Shown here: positions 18,240-28,100 of the stretch, piece after piece
Layout of the letters: every line of letters starts with the position of its first letter
How positions within the stretch are numbered: the stretch's first letter is position 1
NCBI GenBank assembly: GCA_036489755.1
Contig: DASXFD010000019.1
Location: forward strand, 113,821 to 177,820
Direction of reading: 5' to 3'
DNA from: JABFXX01 sp036489755
Lineage (GTDB): Bacteria; Myxococcota_A; Polyangia; Haliangiales; Haliangiaceae
DNA length: 64,000 nt
Notes under the pieces: model-generated
What the model was told of the DNA's origin: nothing
Seen by the model: only the letters and a program-made list of their open reading frames with translations
Database searches by the model: none
Program-made: the position numbers and the translations under genes

Positions 18240-18602
18240 TCAGCCGCTCGCCAAGATCCGCGCGACCTCGGCGACCAAATGCTTCATGCCGAGGCCCTTG
18301 GCGATATAGCCGTCGACCTTCGCGTCGCTCGCGCGCTGGCGCAGCTCGTCCTCGTCGAGCGTCGAGAACAAGACGATGCGGCCGCGCACGCCGCGCTCGT
18401 GGCGCAGGATCGCCGCGACGTCGTCGCCGAACAGCTCGGGCATGACGACGTCCATCAGGATCAGATCGAAGCCGTCGGCGCCGTGCGCCTCGACCTCGGC
18501 GACCGAGCCGCGCGCCTCGACCTCGTAGCCGGCGTGCAGGAGCGCGCGCTTGGCGGCACCGATCACGACCGGGTTGTCGTCGACGATCAAGATCCGTTTC
18601 AT
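18240..18602 (-). CDS. stand-alone response-regulator receiver domain
   Basis: 120 aa, a CheY-like receiver only. ILIVDDNP carries the acidic pair, LILMDVVMPE the phospho-accepting Asp, VLFSTLDED the Thr/Ser position and YIAKGLGMKHL the Lys. No output domain follows, so it probably acts by protein contact in a phosphorelay. It lies 13 bp downstream of the kinase-WD40 gene on the same strand and is probably co-transcribed. Confidence 0.92.
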   Translation of the reverse strand: MKRILIVDDNPVVIGAAKRALLHAGYEVEARGSVAEVEAHGADGFDLILMDVVMPELFGDDVAAILRHERGVRGRIVLFSTLDEDELRQRASDAKVDGYIAKGLGMKHLVAEVARILASG

Positions 18603-18615
18603 CGCACGCACGAGC

Positions 18616-21600
18616 TTATCGCAAATGGTACGTCGTCGCGGCGGCGAGCGCGTGCCGCAGCTCGTCGAACGAACGCGGCTGCGTCTCCGTGAGGACGTAC
18701 GTACCGTCGTCGAACGCCTCGATCCACTGCGCGGTCGTCGGCACGCGCGCCGCCGTCGCGAGCCCGTGATCGATCTCGATCGCGGGCAGCGCGCCATCTT
18801 CGGGCGACCACCGGATCGCGATCCCGGTGCGCGTGATCGCGCGGACGGTGCCATCGTCGTCGATGCCGACGGCGTTCGCGGCGTTCGGGATCGGCGTGGT
18901 CGACGCCGGCGCGATGGCGCCATCGCGAACGCGCGCGCGCACGAGCATCGAGTCGCGGCCCGCCGATGCGATCTCGGTCTCGGTCGCGGCGAGCGCGGTC
19001 ACGGCGCCGACGTGCTGCGCGACGAGCACGCGCTTGCCGGCATCGATCGACTCGCCGTGGCGCGGCCACGCGAGCACCGTGCCGCCGTTCGAGCCCGCGA
19101 TCACGAGCGCGTTCGTGATCGCCACGAGGTGCGTGTCGCCGAGCGGGCCGGGAAGCTCGGCGAGCTGCGCGGCATCGCGCACGCGCCACACGCGCAGCGA
19201 TCGATCTTGGCCGCCCGACACGGCGAGCTCGCCTTTCGGATCGAGCGCGACCGCCTCGGTGCCGCCCGGGTTGCCGGCGAGCGGCGGCAACGGATCGCCG
19301 GCCGCCGTGAACATCTCGATCGGGCCCGCCGACGTCGCGACCGCGACGACGTCGCCCGCCGCCGCGATCATCTTGACGATGCTGCCCGCCGACTTGCGCG
19401 ACGGCTCGTGCGTCCACCACACGAGGTCGCCTTCGGCGGTGCCGGTGATGACCGTGTCCTTCGCGATCGCGAGCGCCGTCGCGCGGCCCTTGATCTTGCC
19501 GAGCACCGCGAGCTTGCGATCCGCAAACGACCACGTGCCGACGGTGCCGGCCTCGTCGACCCACGCGGCGAACGAGCCGTCGCTCGCCACCGCGAGCTTC
19601 TCGGCCGCGGCGCCGCCGCTGTCGACGACCGTCGCCGGAATCTTCGCGAGCTCCCAGCGGCGCACGATGCCGTCGCTATCGGACGACAGCAGCACGCGAT
19701 CGTGCTCGCCGAACGCGACGTGACGGATCCGGCCGGTGTGGCCGTGCAGCGTGAGTCGCTGCTGCGTGACGGCGTCGATCACGACGAGCGCGCCGTCGTC
19801 GGTGCCGGCGGCGATGTGGCGGCCGTCGCGGCTGATCGCGAGCGCGCGCACCTGCGAGTGAAACGACGCGAGCGGCGTCACCTGATCGCCGGCGACCATC
19901 GTGAGCGCGCCGCCGACGCCGCCGATCGCGACGAACGCGCCGCCCGGTGCGAACGCGGCGCGCTTCGCGTGGAGGCCCGTCGCGGTCGCGCGATCGGTCG
20001 CGAGCTCGGTGCCGTCGCGGCGCAGCCACGTCACCGTGCCCGTGCCGTCGGATGCGATCACGTGCGACTCGTCGGTCCACACGTCGGTGACGTCACCGCC
20101 GGGCACCTTGACGTGCGCGGTCTCGCCGGTCGCGAGGTTCCACTGCCACACGTCGCCTTCGTGATCGCTCGCGGCGACGACGTCGCCGGAGCTCGAAAAC
20201 GCGACGCTGCCGACGGAGTTACCCGCCGCGACCATCAGCTTGCCGGGCGCGCGCGCGTGCGGCCACGCGATCACGTTGCCGTGATCGTCGCTGGTGACGA
20301 GCCACGCGCCATCGGCCGACCACGCCATGTGCTGGACGTCGCCGGCGTGCCCGCCGAGCTGCGCGAGCACGCGGCCGTCGTGCGCGACGATCGTCAGCGC
20401 ACCGTCGTCGCCGCCGACCGCAAACTCGCGCGAGCCATCGGCCAGGATCGGCGACGGCCTCGCGATGTGCGCGCGGCCGTGCTCGGTCGTGAACAAGAGG
20501 TGCTTGCCCGGCTCCCACAAGTTGACCGTGCCGTCGTAGGCGGCGCTGACGAACCCGCCATCGTACGCTTCGACCCAGTGGACCTCGTCGGCGTGGCCGC
20601 GCAGCACGTCGGTCGCGACGCCGCGCGCGATCGCTTCGTTCGCGATCGCCCACGCGACGCCGAGCATGCCCGCGTCGATGCCGCGATCGATGAGCGTCTC
20701 CAGCCACGCGATCGCCTCGGTCGGATCGCGCGACAGCACGGCGCGCGCCTGGCGCAACACGAGCTGGTTCGTGCGCGCCTCGAGATCGTTGCGCGCGACG
20801 ACGGCGTGCCCGCGCGCATCTTCGGCGGCGCGCCACAGATACGTCACGGTCGCCGCGAACACGAGCGCGGCGAGCGTGGCGCCGGCGAGCGTGGCCGCGA
20901 CCACCGGCCGCCGCTTGACGAACCGGCGCGCGCGCTCGACGACGCCGGGCACGCGTACGGTGATCGGCAGCCCGTCGAGGTGGCGGCGCACGTCGTCGCC
21001 GAGCGCGGCGACCGACTGGTAGCGATCGGCCGGCTCCTTCTGGAGCGCCTTGTGCGTGATCGCGTCGAGGTCACCTTTGAGCGCCGGATCGCGCGACGCG
21101 AGCGGCTTCGGCGGGTCCTCGCTGATCATGCCGGTCAGCACGCCGAGCGGCGCGTCGCGCGGCCCGTACGGCAGCTCGCCGCACGCGAGCTCGTAGAGCA
21201 TGACGCCGAGCGTGTACACGTCGGTGCGCACGTCGACCTCGTCGGCGCGCAGCTGCGCTTGCTCCGGGCTCATGTAGAGCGGCGTGCCGATCAGCTCGCC
21301 CGCGCGCGTGACGCTATTACTGGCGAAGCCTGGCGGCGTCTTGTCGGCGTGCTCGGCGAGTCGCGCGACGCCGAAGTCGAGCACGACCACGCGGCCATCG
21401 CTCTTGACCATCACGTTCGTCGGCTTGAGGTCGCGATGGATCACGCCCTTGAGGTGCGCGTGGTGCACGGCATCGCACAGGGACGCGAACAGCTCGACGC
21501 GGCGGCGCAGCGACAGCGGCGGCGCGAACTTGTCGAGCGTCGTGCCGTCGACGTGCTCCATCACGAGGAACGGATGACCGTCGGCTTCGCCGGCTTCGAG

Positions 21601-21903
21601 CACGCGCGCGATGCCCGCGTGATCGAGGCGCGCCATGATCTCGGCCTCGGCCGCGAACCGCACGAGCGCGCTCTGCGAGCGGCTCTGCAGGATCTTGATC
21701 GCGACCCGGCGGCGCGGAGCGTCTTGCTCGGCCGCGTACACGGTGCCCATCCCGCCTTCGCCGAGCACGGCGCCGATGCGATAGCCCGGAATCTTCGGTG
21801 CCTCGCCGCGCATGCCGCGCGCGAGCGGCGTGGCAGGGACGGTCACCGGCTCCTTCGCGCCGGGCTCCGTCCGAGCGAGCGCGTCCTGCTCGAGCGACCC
21901 CAC
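18616..21903 (-). CDS. Ser/Thr protein kinase with transmembrane helix and WD40 propeller
   Basis: 1095 aa. The Hanks-type kinase domain (about residues 40-300) has the Gly loop GEGGMGTVY, VAIKIL, catalytic HRDLKPTNV, LDFGVARL and TPLYMSPEQA; all key residues are present. A membrane helix near residues 335-355 (VVAATLAGATLAALVFAATVTYLW) is followed by a long C-terminal region of WD40-like repeats (HAGDVQHMAWSADGAWLVTS, HTGRIRHVAFGEHDRVLLSSDSDG and similar) from about residue 440 to the end. The propeller would sit outside the membrane as a sensor or scaffold. Start GTG 21903, divergent from 22011. Widespread in Myxococcota. Confidence 0.95.
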   Translation of the reverse strand: MGSLEQDALARTEPGAKEPVTVPATPLARGMRGEAPKIPGYRIGAVLGEGGMGTVYAAEQDAPRRRVAIKILQSRSQSALVRFAAEAEIMARLDHAGIARVLEAGEADGHPFLVMEHVDGTTLDKFAPPLSLRRRVELFASLCDAVHHAHLKGVIHRDLKPTNVMVKSDGRVVVLDFGVARLAEHADKTPPGFASNSVTRAGELIGTPLYMSPEQAQLRADEVDVRTDVYTLGVMLYELACGELPYGPRDAPLGVLTGMISEDPPKPLASRDPALKGDLDAITHKALQKEPADRYQSVAALGDDVRRHLDGLPITVRVPGVVERARRFVKRRPVVAATLAGATLAALVFAATVTYLWRAAEDARGHAVVARNDLEARTNQLVLRQARAVLSRDPTEAIAWLETLIDRGIDAGMLGVAWAIANEAIARGVATDVLRGHADEVHWVEAYDGGFVSAAYDGTVNLWEPGKHLLFTTEHGRAHIARPSPILADGSREFAVGGDDGALTIVAHDGRVLAQLGGHAGDVQHMAWSADGAWLVTSDDHGNVIAWPHARAPGKLMVAAGNSVGSVAFSSSGDVVAASDHEGDVWQWNLATGETAHVKVPGGDVTDVWTDESHVIASDGTGTVTWLRRDGTELATDRATATGLHAKRAAFAPGGAFVAIGGVGGALTMVAGDQVTPLASFHSQVRALAISRDGRHIAAGTDDGALVVIDAVTQQRLTLHGHTGRIRHVAFGEHDRVLLSSDSDGIVRRWELAKIPATVVDSGGAAAEKLAVASDGSFAAWVDEAGTVGTWSFADRKLAVLGKIKGRATALAIAKDTVITGTAEGDLVWWTHEPSRKSAGSIVKMIAAAGDVVAVATSAGPIEMFTAAGDPLPPLAGNPGGTEAVALDPKGELAVSGGQDRSLRVWRVRDAAQLAELPGPLGDTHLVAITNALVIAGSNGGTVLAWPRHGESIDAGKRVLVAQHVGAVTALAATETEIASAGRDSMLVRARVRDGAIAPASTTPIPNAANAVGIDDDGTVRAITRTGIAIRWSPEDGALPAIEIDHGLATAARVPTTAQWIEAFDDGTYVLTETQPRSFDELRHALAAATTYHLR

Positions 21904-21935
21904 GCGACGAGTATCTCACGCCCGCACGTCCGATC

Positions 21936-21959
21936 GTGCACGTGCACGTGCACGTGCAC
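21936..21959. repeat. (GTGCAC)4 tandem palindromic hexamer
   Basis: Four perfect copies of GTGCAC lie between the divergent starts of the kinase-WD40 gene (21903) and the membrane-protein gene (22011). Each unit is itself a palindrome. Possible regulatory site or slippage tract; function unknown. Confidence 0.85.
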
Positions 21960-22010
21960 GACTCAGATCACGTGGCGACCCGCCGCGCGGTAACCGGCTA
22001 CCATCGCGCG

Positions 22011-22457
22011 GTGCGCGAACGCAGCGTCCCGTTCTATCGCCTCACGCTCGGCCTCATCGTCGTCGCGTTCGTCGCGCTCGTCGCGTACTGGGCCGTGTGG
22101 TTCTTCGTCGATCGCGAGATCCTCGCGAGCGCGCACACCACCGCGTACTACGCGTTCGAGAATTCGTTCCCCGCCGCGGACGGCTGGCTCGCGATCGCAT
22201 GTGCGGCGACCGCATGGACGCTTCATCGCGGGCGCCCGACGGCACTGCTATGGCTGCTCGTCGGCGGAAGCTCGGCGATCTATCTCGGCCTCATTGACGT
22301 GCTGTTCGATCTCGAGAACGGCATCTACGCGGCGCCGACCGGCGACTGGGGCGCGGTCGCGACCGAGCTGGTCATCAACGTCTACTCGCTCGGCGTCGGC
22401 GCGTGGGCGATCGCGTTTGGCTGGCGGAACCGCAACTGGCTGCTCGCCCGGTCGTAG
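22011..22457 (+). CDS. hypothetical membrane protein
   Basis: 148 aa from GTG 22011, with four hydrophobic segments (LTLGLIVVAFVALVAYWAVWFFVD, DGWLAIACAATAWTL, ALLWLLVGGSSAIYLGLIDVLF, ELVINVYSLGVGAWAIAFGW). Start chosen because the upstream in-frame sequence runs through the GTGCAC repeat and lacks protein character. No family recognised. It is followed 23 bp later by a small monooxygenase-like gene on the same strand. Confidence 0.78.
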   Translation: MRERSVPFYRLTLGLIVVAFVALVAYWAVWFFVDREILASAHTTAYYAFENSFPAADGWLAIACAATAWTLHRGRPTALLWLLVGGSSAIYLGLIDVLFDLENGIYAAPTGDWGAVATELVINVYSLGVGAWAIAFGWRNRNWLLARS

Positions 22458-22480
22458 CGCGCTGCGAGTAGAGTGCGCGC

Positions 22481-22768
22481 GTGCTCACCTTCATCAACGT
22501 GTTCACCGTCGATCCGGCGAATCAAGACCGGCTCGTCGAGCTGCTACGTCGCGCGACCGACGACTTCGTCCGCCACGCGCCCGGCTTCGTGTCGTCGCGG
22601 CTGCATCGCAGTCTCGACGGCACGAAGGTCGCGATGTACGCGCAGTGGCGCTCACAGGCCGACTACGACGCGATGCGTGCCGATCCTCGGCCGCGCACGC
22701 TGCTCGCCGAGGCGATGGCGATCGCGACGTTCGAGCCGTGCAGCTATTCCGTCGTTGCCGACTTCTGA
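22481..22768 (+). CDS. antibiotic biosynthesis monooxygenase (ABM)-domain protein
   Basis: 95 aa. A single ABM/dimeric alpha-beta barrel domain: FINVFTVDPANQDRLVELLRRATDDF, GFVSSRLHRSLDGTKVAMYAQWRSQADYDAM. Such proteins act as cofactor-free quinol monooxygenases, haem-degrading enzymes or uncharacterised dimers. GTG start. The 3' end overlaps the convergent PBP1C gene by 25 bp. Confidence 0.9.
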   Translation: MLTFINVFTVDPANQDRLVELLRRATDDFVRHAPGFVSSRLHRSLDGTKVAMYAQWRSQADYDAMRADPRPRTLLAEAMAIATFEPCSYSVVADF

Positions 22769-25125
22769 TCGCGCACTTCGAGCACGCGCTTCGTCTTGCG
22801 GCCGGCGGCATCGGCGACCACGATCTCGTGCTTGCCGGCGCGCGGCGTCCAGAACACGCGCTCGGCGGGCGGCGTGGTCGCGACGAGCTCGCCGTCGACG
22901 AACCACGAGACTTCTGCCGACCGCGTCGATGCAGTGAACGGCACGGCTTGGACCTTCGCGGGCACGCCGGGCACGAGCGTGATGATCTGGCCTTCGCCTG
23001 GCGTGACGATCGTGGGCGGCGTGCCGCCGGTATCGCCGGCGCAACCGGGCGCGAACTCGGGCGCGTCGGGAATCTGCCGCTCGTGCGCGGCGAGCCACGC
23101 GGTCACGCCGCTCGGCAACACGACAAACGACTTGCGCGTGTACGTCGCGCCCGGCGTCTTGCACGCGGGGACCACCGCGTGACCGGCCTCGTCGACGTCG
23201 AACGCCTGGTGATACGGGCACGGCGAGGTCGGCACCGCGTGCACCGGCGCGAGCACCTTGACGCGATGATCGCAAGCGTCGGTAGGGATGTGCCCAGAGA
23301 GCGCGCATACTTCGACCTCGGCGAGGTCGCCCGGCGCATCGGCCGGCAGGTGCGCGACTTCATGGTTCGCGAGCGCTTCGAGCGTGTCGAACAGCAGCGG
23401 TCCCGCGGCCTGGGAGCCGACGAGCTCGGTGCTCGGCTTGTCGTCGACGTTGCCGGTCCACACGACGGCCGTGTACGCCGGGCCCGAGCCCACGGCCCAC
23501 GCGTCGCGAAAGCCGAAGCTCGTGCCGGTCTTCCAGTGGATCTCGGCGGGCACGCCGGAGACCGCCGCGCGCCGCGGAAAGTCCGGCCGATCTTTGAGCG
23601 CGAGCGCCTGGCGCGTCAGATACGCCGCGCCCGGTCCGTAGATCGGTTGCGGCACGCCGAGCGGATCGTCGGCGGCGACGCGCAGCGGCCGGTACACGCC
23701 GTTCTCGGCGAGCGTCGCGTAGATCCCGGCGAGCTCGAGCGGCGTGAGCTCGATGCCGCCGGCGATCAGCGACAGGCCGTACGTGCCGGGCACCGTGCGC
23801 GAGCTCGCGACGCCCATGCGGGCGAGCTCCGCCAGGAACGTCTCGACGCCGAGCTGCTGCAAGAGGTCGACGAACGGCAGGTTGAGCGATCGCGACAGCG
23901 CGTCGCGCAGCGTGACGAGCCCGGCGTAGTCGTTGTCGAAGTTGCGCGGGCGATACGTGCCGTACTGCGCGGGCACGTCGGCGACCAGATACTCGGGCAG
24001 CGCGAGCCCGCGATCGATCGCGAGCGCGTACAGGAGCGGCTTGAGCGTCGAGCCCGGCGAGCGCGGGCGGCCGAACATCGCGATCTGGCCGCCGTGTGCC
24101 GCGTCGGCGAAGTCGAGGTTGCCGACGAGCGCGACGACCTCGCGACTCCGGTGGTCGACGACGACGAGCGAGGCGTTCTCGATCCGCTTCGCCCGCAGCT
24201 CGGCCGCGCGCAACGCGACCTGCTTCTCGGCGATCGCCTGCGCGCCGGCGTCGAGGGTCGAGCGAATGCGCATCGCGTTCGGGTGGCGCTCGCGCAGATA
24301 GATCGCGGCGTGCGCGGCCTCGCGCGGCATCGGGCGCAGATGATCCGGCGCCGGCTCGTGCGCGGCGACCTCGGCGATCGCGGACGCCGTATCGACCGGC
24401 GAGAACACACCCGCACCGATCAATTTTGCCAAGATCGCGTCGCGCCGCGCGCGCAACCGCGGCTCGTTCGCCGGCGACGGTGCGAACCGCGCGGGACCTT
24501 GCGGCACCGCGAGCAGCGTCGCGATCTCGAGCGGCGTGAGATAGCGCGCGCCGTGGCCGAAATACGTCCACGCCGCGCTCTCGATGCCCTCGACGTTGTC
24601 GCCGTACGGCGTGCGCGACAGGTACTCCTCGAGGATCTCGCGCTTCGACAGCCGCAGATCGAGCTGCACCGCGCGAAACATGTCGACGACCTTGCTCGGC
24701 AGCGTGCGCGGCCGCGGCTCGTACAACCTCGCGAGCTGCATCGATAGCGTCGAGCCGCCCGACACTCGCCGCGCGTGGATCACGTCGCTCCATGCCGCGC
24801 GCACGATCGCGATCGGATCGACGCCGTGGTGCGAGTAGAAGCGCTTGTCCTCGAGCGCGATCAGCGCGCGCGCGAAGCTCGGATCGATGCGCGCGAGCTC
24901 GACGTGCAGCCGCCATTTGTCGTCGGGCGACAGGAACACGTACGCCGGGCGGCCGTCACGATACTCGACGACGGTCGACCACCCCGGCGCGCGATGCGGC
25001 AGCGGGACGAGATACGCCGCCGCCACCAGCACGAGCCACGCGACGTTGATCGCGAGGATCGCGCGGAGCGCCCGGCGAACCAGGCCCGCGCCGCCTGAGC
25101 GGATTAGAGTAGCTTTCCGGTCCAC
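22744..25125 (-). CDS. pbpC: penicillin-binding protein 1C (peptidoglycan glycosyltransferase/transpeptidase-like)
   Basis: 793 aa. An N-terminal membrane anchor (ILAINVAWLVLVAAAYLVP) is followed by a GT51 glycosyltransferase domain (IALEDKRFYSHHGVDP with the catalytic Glu, GGSTLSMQLARL, LDLRLSKREILEEYLS). The transpeptidase-like domain has SPGSTLKPLLY (SxxK), SRSLNLP (SxN) and HWKTGTSFGFRD (KTG). The C-terminal BiPBP_C domain starts near PPTIVTPGEGQIITLVPG. GTG 25125 overlaps the end of the alpha-2-macroglobulin gene by 22 bp. PBP1C and YfhM-type alpha-2-macroglobulin form a conserved pair, proposed to repair envelope damage and trap invading proteases. Confidence 0.95.
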   Translation of the reverse strand: MDRKATLIRSGGAGLVRRALRAILAINVAWLVLVAAAYLVPLPHRAPGWSTVVEYRDGRPAYVFLSPDDKWRLHVELARIDPSFARALIALEDKRFYSHHGVDPIAIVRAAWSDVIHARRVSGGSTLSMQLARLYEPRPRTLPSKVVDMFRAVQLDLRLSKREILEEYLSRTPYGDNVEGIESAAWTYFGHGARYLTPLEIATLLAVPQGPARFAPSPANEPRLRARRDAILAKLIGAGVFSPVDTASAIAEVAAHEPAPDHLRPMPREAAHAAIYLRERHPNAMRIRSTLDAGAQAIAEKQVALRAAELRAKRIENASLVVVDHRSREVVALVGNLDFADAAHGGQIAMFGRPRSPGSTLKPLLYALAIDRGLALPEYLVADVPAQYGTYRPRNFDNDYAGLVTLRDALSRSLNLPFVDLLQQLGVETFLAELARMGVASSRTVPGTYGLSLIAGGIELTPLELAGIYATLAENGVYRPLRVAADDPLGVPQPIYGPGAAYLTRQALALKDRPDFPRRAAVSGVPAEIHWKTGTSFGFRDAWAVGSGPAYTAVVWTGNVDDKPSTELVGSQAAGPLLFDTLEALANHEVAHLPADAPGDLAEVEVCALSGHIPTDACDHRVKVLAPVHAVPTSPCPYHQAFDVDEAGHAVVPACKTPGATYTRKSFVVLPSGVTAWLAAHERQIPDAPEFAPGCAGDTGGTPPTIVTPGEGQIITLVPGVPAKVQAVPFTASTRSAEVSWFVDGELVATTPPAERVFWTPRAGKHEIVVADAAGRKTKRVLEVRDQKSATTE

Positions 25126-28100
25126 GGGCCGCCGATCACCGCGGTCTCGGCGGGACCGCGCGCCCACAGCGTCGGGTCGTACATCGCGCCCGCCTCGATT
25201 GGCGGAATCGCGAACTTGCCGGCCGTCACCGCGCGCACGGTGTAGATGATCTTCTTCGACTCGTGCGGCGCGAGCGTGCCGAACGCTTCGATCCGATCGT
25301 CGCGCATGTTCATGAAGTCGACGGCCCATTGCTCGTCGTCTTTGACCCAATCGGGTTTCGTCGTGCGGCCGAGCCGCGGATTCTCGATCTCGAACCCGGC
25401 CGGCAACCGATCGACGAGCGCGATGTTCTGGATCACCTGCGCGCTCGTGTTCTCGAGATCGATCTCGACGAATACGAGATCACCCAAGTGCAGCGTGCCC
25501 GCGCTCGGCGCGATCTCGGTGGCATCGAGCATGTGGTACGAGCGCGAGACTTCGAGCCCGTTGCCGCCGGTCTTGTACGTCGCGTTCGGCCGCACGCCCT
25601 CGCTCGAGATCACGAGCCACATGCCGTTCGCGCCCGCCGGCACGTCGAGCGACAGCGCCTTGTACTCGCTCGCGCGCTGCACCGACCACGTGCGGTCGCT
25701 CGAGCCCTTCGCCTGCTTGTGCGGATTGATCGTCTGGCCGTCGGCGACGAGCGTGCCGCCGGCGGCGCCCTTGCCCGCCGTCGCCATCACCCACTTGCCG
25801 AGGCCGGTCACGCCCCACACCAATTCCTGCGTGTTGTAGTAGTAGCCGGGCTCGGTCGCGAGCGTCTCGGCGACGCGATTCGCGAGCGGCTCGCCCGCCG
25901 GATCGGCGCCGAACAAGTCGAAGAAGATCGACAGCATCTCGCCGCGCCGCCGGCGATCCGAATAGAAGCTCCAGCTGTTCACGCGGATGTCCTGGATCGG
26001 CGAGCTATCGACCGTCTTCAGATCCGCGGCGTAGCGGCGATCGCCGGCGAGGTAGAGCGCGGCTTTGAGCATGTACAAGTCCTCGGCCTGCTCGCCGGTG
26101 GCCTTCGCCGGAATGTCGCCGATGAGCTTCAGGATGCGCGCCTTCTTGCCCTTGCCGGCGCGCGCGAGCACGTAGTGCAGATACGCCTCCGACTGCTCGT
26201 CGTAGTGGTTCCACGCTTCGTGGATGATCTTCTCGCCGCGCTCGTACGCGTTGACGCGCGCTTCGATCCACGCGAGCACTTCTTTCAAGCGATCGTCGGG
26301 CACGGCGTAGCCGGCCTTCTTCGCGTCGAGCAGCGTGTCGGTCGCATACGCGGTCGCCCACTCGAGCGGCTCGGTCGCGCCCGGCCAGTAGCCGAAGCCG
26401 CCCGACGGCGTCTCCATCGAGAAGATGCGGTTGATGCCGCCGATCACCATGTCCTCGATGCGCAGCTCGGCGAGCTTCGGATCGACCTGCTCGGCGAGGC
26501 TCGCGACGTAGAGCAAGGGCCGCGTCGACGACGCCGTCTGTTCGATGCAGCCGAACGGATAGTGAATGAGGTAGTCGAGGTTCTGGAACGACTCGGGGAA
26601 CGGGTTGTTCGTCATCCAGAACGACGTCGATTCGCTCGTCGGTACCCAATTCTTCAGCGCTTGCTGGACCGCGAGGTCGAGCGCGCCGGCGGTGAGCCGG
26701 ATCTTCTGCACGACGCGCTCTTTCGGGCCCGCCGGCAAGAACGGAACGTCGAGCGTATCGGTCTCCTTCAGGTTGCCCGCGGTCGCGACCACACGCAGCG
26801 TGGCGCCGCCGGCCGGCATCGTCGCCTTGGCTTGGAACACGAGCGTCTCGGACTTGCCGTTCTCGATCCTCGCCGAGCCGGTGTCTTTGCCCGCGAACGC
26901 GATCGGCGCCGGGCCGCCTTTGTGCGGCGCGAGGCCCGCGACCGGCAGATCCACGCTGTCGACCTTGACCGTGACGTTGAGCGGGCCGCCCGACATGTTC
27001 GTGAGGAACACCGGAATCTGGATCTCGTCGTTCTGCGTCACGAACCGCGGGAACGTCGCCTGGACGACGAGCGGATCGCGCACCGTCACGTCGGCCTCGG
27101 CGTGCCCGATCTTGGTCGGGCCGGCGACCACCGCCATCACGCGCACCTGGCCGCGGTACGACGGGATCTGGAACGGCACCGTCGCCTTGCCGTCGGCGCC
27201 GACGGCCACGATGCCGGACCACAGCGCGACCGGCTTCACCGGTTGCACGCGGCCACCGGCGAGCGCGCCCTGCGCCTCGGCATCGGCCATGCCGTCGTCG
27301 CCGCCGCCCGTGCGCGACGATGCGCCCGCCGGGTTGTGCAGCATCGTCCAGCCGATCGTCTCGAACGTCTCGACGCCGAGCGCGCGCTGCGCGAACAGCT
27401 GCGCGAGCGGATCGGGCGACTTGAACTTCGTGAGCGACAGGATGCCTTCATCGACGACCGCGATCGTCGCGAACGTCGGCCCGCTGGTCGCGCCGACGTC
27501 GAGCGTGATCGTGAGCGGGCTCGACGACCGCACTTCTTTCGGCGCGATGATCGTCACCGGTTGCGTGAGCGCGGTCGGCAGCACGCGGACGCTCGTGATG
27601 CCATACGCGCGATCGGGCAAGAACGCCAGCTTCGACTCGAGGTGCGGATCCTTGACGAGGAATGCGCTGACGTAGACGTTCGGCGTGAACGCGTCGAGCG
27701 TGAAGCTCCAGCTCGCGTCGCCCGCCGCGACGTCCTTCCACGCGTACGTGACGACGTGATCGGTCTCGACGGTCCACAGCACGCGGCCCTTGTACGGCGT
27801 CACGATCGAGACGCTGATCGGCTTGCCGACCTCGATCTCCTTCGGCAGCTTGAGGTGCAGCTGCGTCGGCTTCGCGGGGCGCGGCGTGCGATCGACGCGA
27901 TCGCCCTGGTCGTAGCCGGCGTAGTAGTCGTACGGATAGCTGCCGGGCAGCTCGAGCTCGGTCTTCGCCTTGCCCGCGGTGACGCGGACGACGTAGCCGA
28001 TCTCGGCCTCGCCGGGCGTGACGTCGAAGTGGAAGTGGCCGGTGCCGTCGACCTGCGCCGTGAGCTTGCCCTCGGGCACGCGCCGCAAATATCGATCGTA

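Noticed and set aside
18550..21993. Long + strand frame (about 1150 codons) opposite the kinase-WD40 gene
   Set aside because: Arg/Ala/Asp-rich, no motif. The - strand has an intact kinase domain and WD40 repeats.
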